64,000 nucleotides of DNA, taken from positions 1 to 64,000 of the forward strand of contig SVMA01000006.1 in the NCBI GenBank assembly GCA_015067635.1, read 5' to 3'. Shown piece by piece: positions 62,170 to 64,000 of this stretch. The notes under the pieces are model-generated. The model ran no database searches. It saw only the letters and a program-made list of their open reading frames with translations, and had not been told where the DNA came from. The DNA is from Oscillospiraceae bacterium (GTDB taxonomy: Bacteria; Bacillota; Clostridia; Oscillospirales; Oscillospiraceae). The position numbers were made by a program, and so were the translations under genes. Within the stretch, counting starts at the first letter, position 1, and the number at the start of each line of letters is the position of its first letter.

Positions 62170-63604
62170 ACGGATTTCCGACGGCGAATTTGCACAGCTT
62201 CGGCAGGAAGTCCTGGCACAGTGGCCCACCGGCCGGGATGTGGATCTGGAAGAAGCGGTAGCTTATCATAAATCCTTGCCCCAATGTCAGAATTTCTCAA
62301 AAAAGCTGTTGGCCGCCAAGGCTGCCGGAAAGACCCTTGTTCAGCCCCGTGCAGGTGTTCCCGTTGTGGAAGAGCATATTAAGCTGATGCAATATCTGGA
62401 AGAGCACGGCGAAGCCGATTTTCTGCCCAGCACCATTGACAGCTATACCCGTCAGAATCGCTATGAAGAAGCGGAAAACGGCATTCAGGAGTCCATCCGT
62501 TTGGGACGTGCCATGCTTAACGGTTTCCCCGCAGTCAATCACGGTGTGGCCAACTGCCGTCGCGTGGTTGAAAGTGTGAACGTTCCCATGCAAGTGCGTC
62601 ACGGCACACCGGACGCAAGACTTTTAACGGAAATCACCTACGCCGGTGGCTTTACCAGCTATGAAGGCGGCGGTATTTCCTACAACCTTCCCTACTGCAA
62701 GAACATCCCCATGGAGCGTACCATTCGGGATTGGCAATACGTGGATCGACTGACCGGTTTGTACGAGGAGATGGGTGTGTCCATCAACCGGGAACCTTAC
62801 GGTCCTCTCACCGGCACCCTGGTTCCTCCCTGTATCTCTCACGCTGCCGCAATCATCGAAGCACTTCTGGCCGCTGAACAGGGTGTTAAGAACATTACCG
62901 TTGGCTATGGTCAATGCGGAAATTTGGTTCAGGACATTGCCGCTATTCGTACCTTGCAGGAATTGACCGATGAATATTTACAGAAATACGGTTACAGCGA
63001 CGTGCAGGTAACCACCGTTCTCCATCAGTGGATGGGCGGCTTCCCCGCTGACGAAGCCAAGGCCTTCGGTGTCATTTCCAGCGGCAGTCTGATTGCCGCG
63101 CTGTCCAAGGCTACCAAGGTTATTGTCAAAACCCCCCACGAGGCTGTGGGTATCCCCACCATGGAAGCGAATGCGGAAGGTCTGCGTTGCACCAAGCAGG
63201 TGGTCAACATGCTCAGTGACCAGATTTACCGCGATGTCACTCTGGACGAGGAAATGGAGATCATCCGCCTGGAGACCCGGTGTATTGTCGACAAGTGCTT
63301 TGAATTGGGTAACGGTGATATTGCTGTCGGTGTTTGCCGCGGTGTGGAAGCCGGTGCATTAGATGTTCCCTTCGCTCCCTGCCGCTTCAATGCCGGTCAA
63401 ATGCTTCCCTGCCGGGACAACAACGGCGCTGTCCGTATCCTTAACCCCGGTAATCTTCCCTTTACACAGGAATTGAAGGATTTCCACGCTGCCAAAATTG
63501 AAGCACGTGCGCAGGCAGAAAAACGGAAGGCCTCTTTCCAAATGGTAATCGATGATGTTTATGCCATCGGCAAAGGTCGTTTGGTGGGACGTCCCAAATA
63601 TTGA
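62153..63604 (+). CDS. glmE: Glutamate mutase large (epsilon) subunit
   Basis: 483 aa TIM-barrel subunit binding glutamate. Landmarks include [20 protein letters not shown], the arginine-rich [11 protein letters not shown] loop that holds the substrate carboxylates, [14 protein letters not shown] and [16 protein letters not shown]. Full length for the family. AAAGGAG precedes ATG 62153, inside the end of glmL. Confidence 0.97.
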   Translation: MDIQNKRISDGEFAQLRQEVLAQWPTGRDVDLEEAVAYHKSLPQCQNFSKKLLAAKAAGKTLVQPRAGVPVVEEHIKLMQYLEEHGEADFLPSTIDSYTRQNRYEEAENGIQESIRLGRAMLNGFPAVNHGVANCRRVVESVNVPMQVRHGTPDARLLTEITYAGGFTSYEGGGISYNLPYCKNIPMERTIRDWQYVDRLTGLYEEMGVSINREPYGPLTGTLVPPCISHAAAIIEALLAAEQGVKNITVGYGQCGNLVQDIAAIRTLQELTDEYLQKYGYSDVQVTTVLHQWMGGFPADEAKAFGVISSGSLIAALSKATKVIVKTPHEAVGIPTMEANAEGLRCTKQVVNMLSDQIYRDVTLDEEMEIIRLETRCIVDKCFELGNGDIAVGVCRGVEAGALDVPFAPCRFNAGQMLPCRDNNGAVRILNPGNLPFTQELKDFHAAKIEARAQAEKRKASFQMVIDDVYAIGKGRLVGRPKY

Positions 63605-63621
63605 TTATAGGAGAATGTATC

Positions 63622-64000
63622 ATGAAAATTGTAGACGTAGTTTGCTCCGCCGGACGCACCGGCTTTTACTTCGACGATCAGCGTGCCATTAAGCAGGGCG
63701 CCGGTCATGACGGCACCTTCTATGTAGGTCGGCCCGTAACGGAAGGCTTCCGTTCCATTCGTCAGGCCGGCGAGGCCATTTCCGTGATGCTTGTTCTGGA
63801 GGACGGTCAAATTGCCTTTGGCGATTGTGCCGCAGTTCAGTATTCCGGTGCAGGCGGAAGAGACCCTCTCTTTTTGGCAGAAGATTTCATTCCGGTTATC
63901 GACCGCTATATTAAGCCTCAGCTGGTTGGTAAGGAAGCCGATGACTTCCGGGGTCTGTGCGCCATGATGGAAGCCATTGAGGTTGACGGCAAGCGCCTGC
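63622..64000 (+). CDS. mal: Methylaspartate ammonia-lyase, N-terminal part
   Basis: First 126 codons; continues past the window. Enolase-superfamily enzyme that removes ammonia from 3-methylaspartate to give mesaconate. The start MKIVDVVCSAGRTGFYFDDQ and YVGRPVTEGF, FGDCAAVQYSGAGGRDP are characteristic of the N-terminal capping domain; catalytic Lys and metal ligands lie beyond the end. TAGGAGAA precedes ATG 63622, 17 bases after glmE. Confidence 0.94.
   Translation, partial: MKIVDVVCSAGRTGFYFDDQRAIKQGAGHDGTFYVGRPVTEGFRSIRQAGEAISVMLVLEDGQIAFGDCAAVQYSGAGGRDPLFLAEDFIPVIDRYIKPQLVGKEADDFRGLCAMMEAIEVDGKRL

Overview
The window looks like chromosome of a gut-type Clostridia, most likely order Oscillospirales. 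Supporting signs are Gram-positive gene orders, strong AGGAGG-type ribosome binding sites, spore-maturation genes spmA/spmB, a meso-diaminopimelate-type MurE, a CD1247-family protein and a TGTCATT...AATGACA palindromic intergenic repeat. This placement is inference; no rRNA is present.

Layout. 1-1030 is AT-rich and accessory-like: the start of an alpha/beta hydrolase gene, an array of small hairpins spaced by GTGATATT-type spacers, a lone hypothetical gene and a large inverted repeat. 1028-1524 is a five-gene tRNA operon (Val-Asp-Phe-Gly-Cys). 1664-16001 holds hslO, a methyltransferase and the division/cell-wall (dcw) cluster, read on the minus strand as mraZ-rsmH-ftsL-PBP-murE-murF-mraY-ftsW-murG-ftsQ-ftsZ. 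murD, murC, murB and ftsA are absent from it. 16173-33397 is housekeeping: a ClpC-type ATPase, a ferredoxin, trmN6-like and rsmI, efp, a Xaa-Pro peptidase, a YqeG phosphatase, rpsU, leuS, rsfS, yqeK, yhbY, an XTP pyrophosphatase, ftsY and smc. 33612-41098 is mixed: an M20 amidohydrolase, membrane proteins, an AT-rich scar with a possible mobile-element remnant, DUF523, an aldo/keto reductase with iron-sulfur tail, mntP, a MATE pump and spmAB. 41267-48047 holds uvrA, radC and uvrB around an unusual histidine-kinase-like gene. 48142-51781 holds a HAD hydrolase, a PIG-L deacetylase and an AbrB-ABC transporter operon.

The most coherent system is 51824-64000. Read together, the genes encode the methylaspartate route of glutamate fermentation. 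Glutamate mutase (glmS, glmE, with repair protein glmL) makes 3-methylaspartate. Methylaspartate ammonia-lyase (cut by the window end) makes mesaconate. A two-subunit class I hydratase would make citramalate, and a citDEF-type lyase would split it to acetate and pyruvate. A fused CitX-CitG protein and CitC would build and acetylate the lyase prosthetic group. So the genes that look like citrate lyase and fumarase are here more likely citramalate lyase and mesaconase. A GntR-family regulator sits in the middle. An uncharacterised protein joining a P-loop to a tRNA-synthetase 'SAD'-like tail lies between the CitXG and CitC genes and is the most intriguing unknown.
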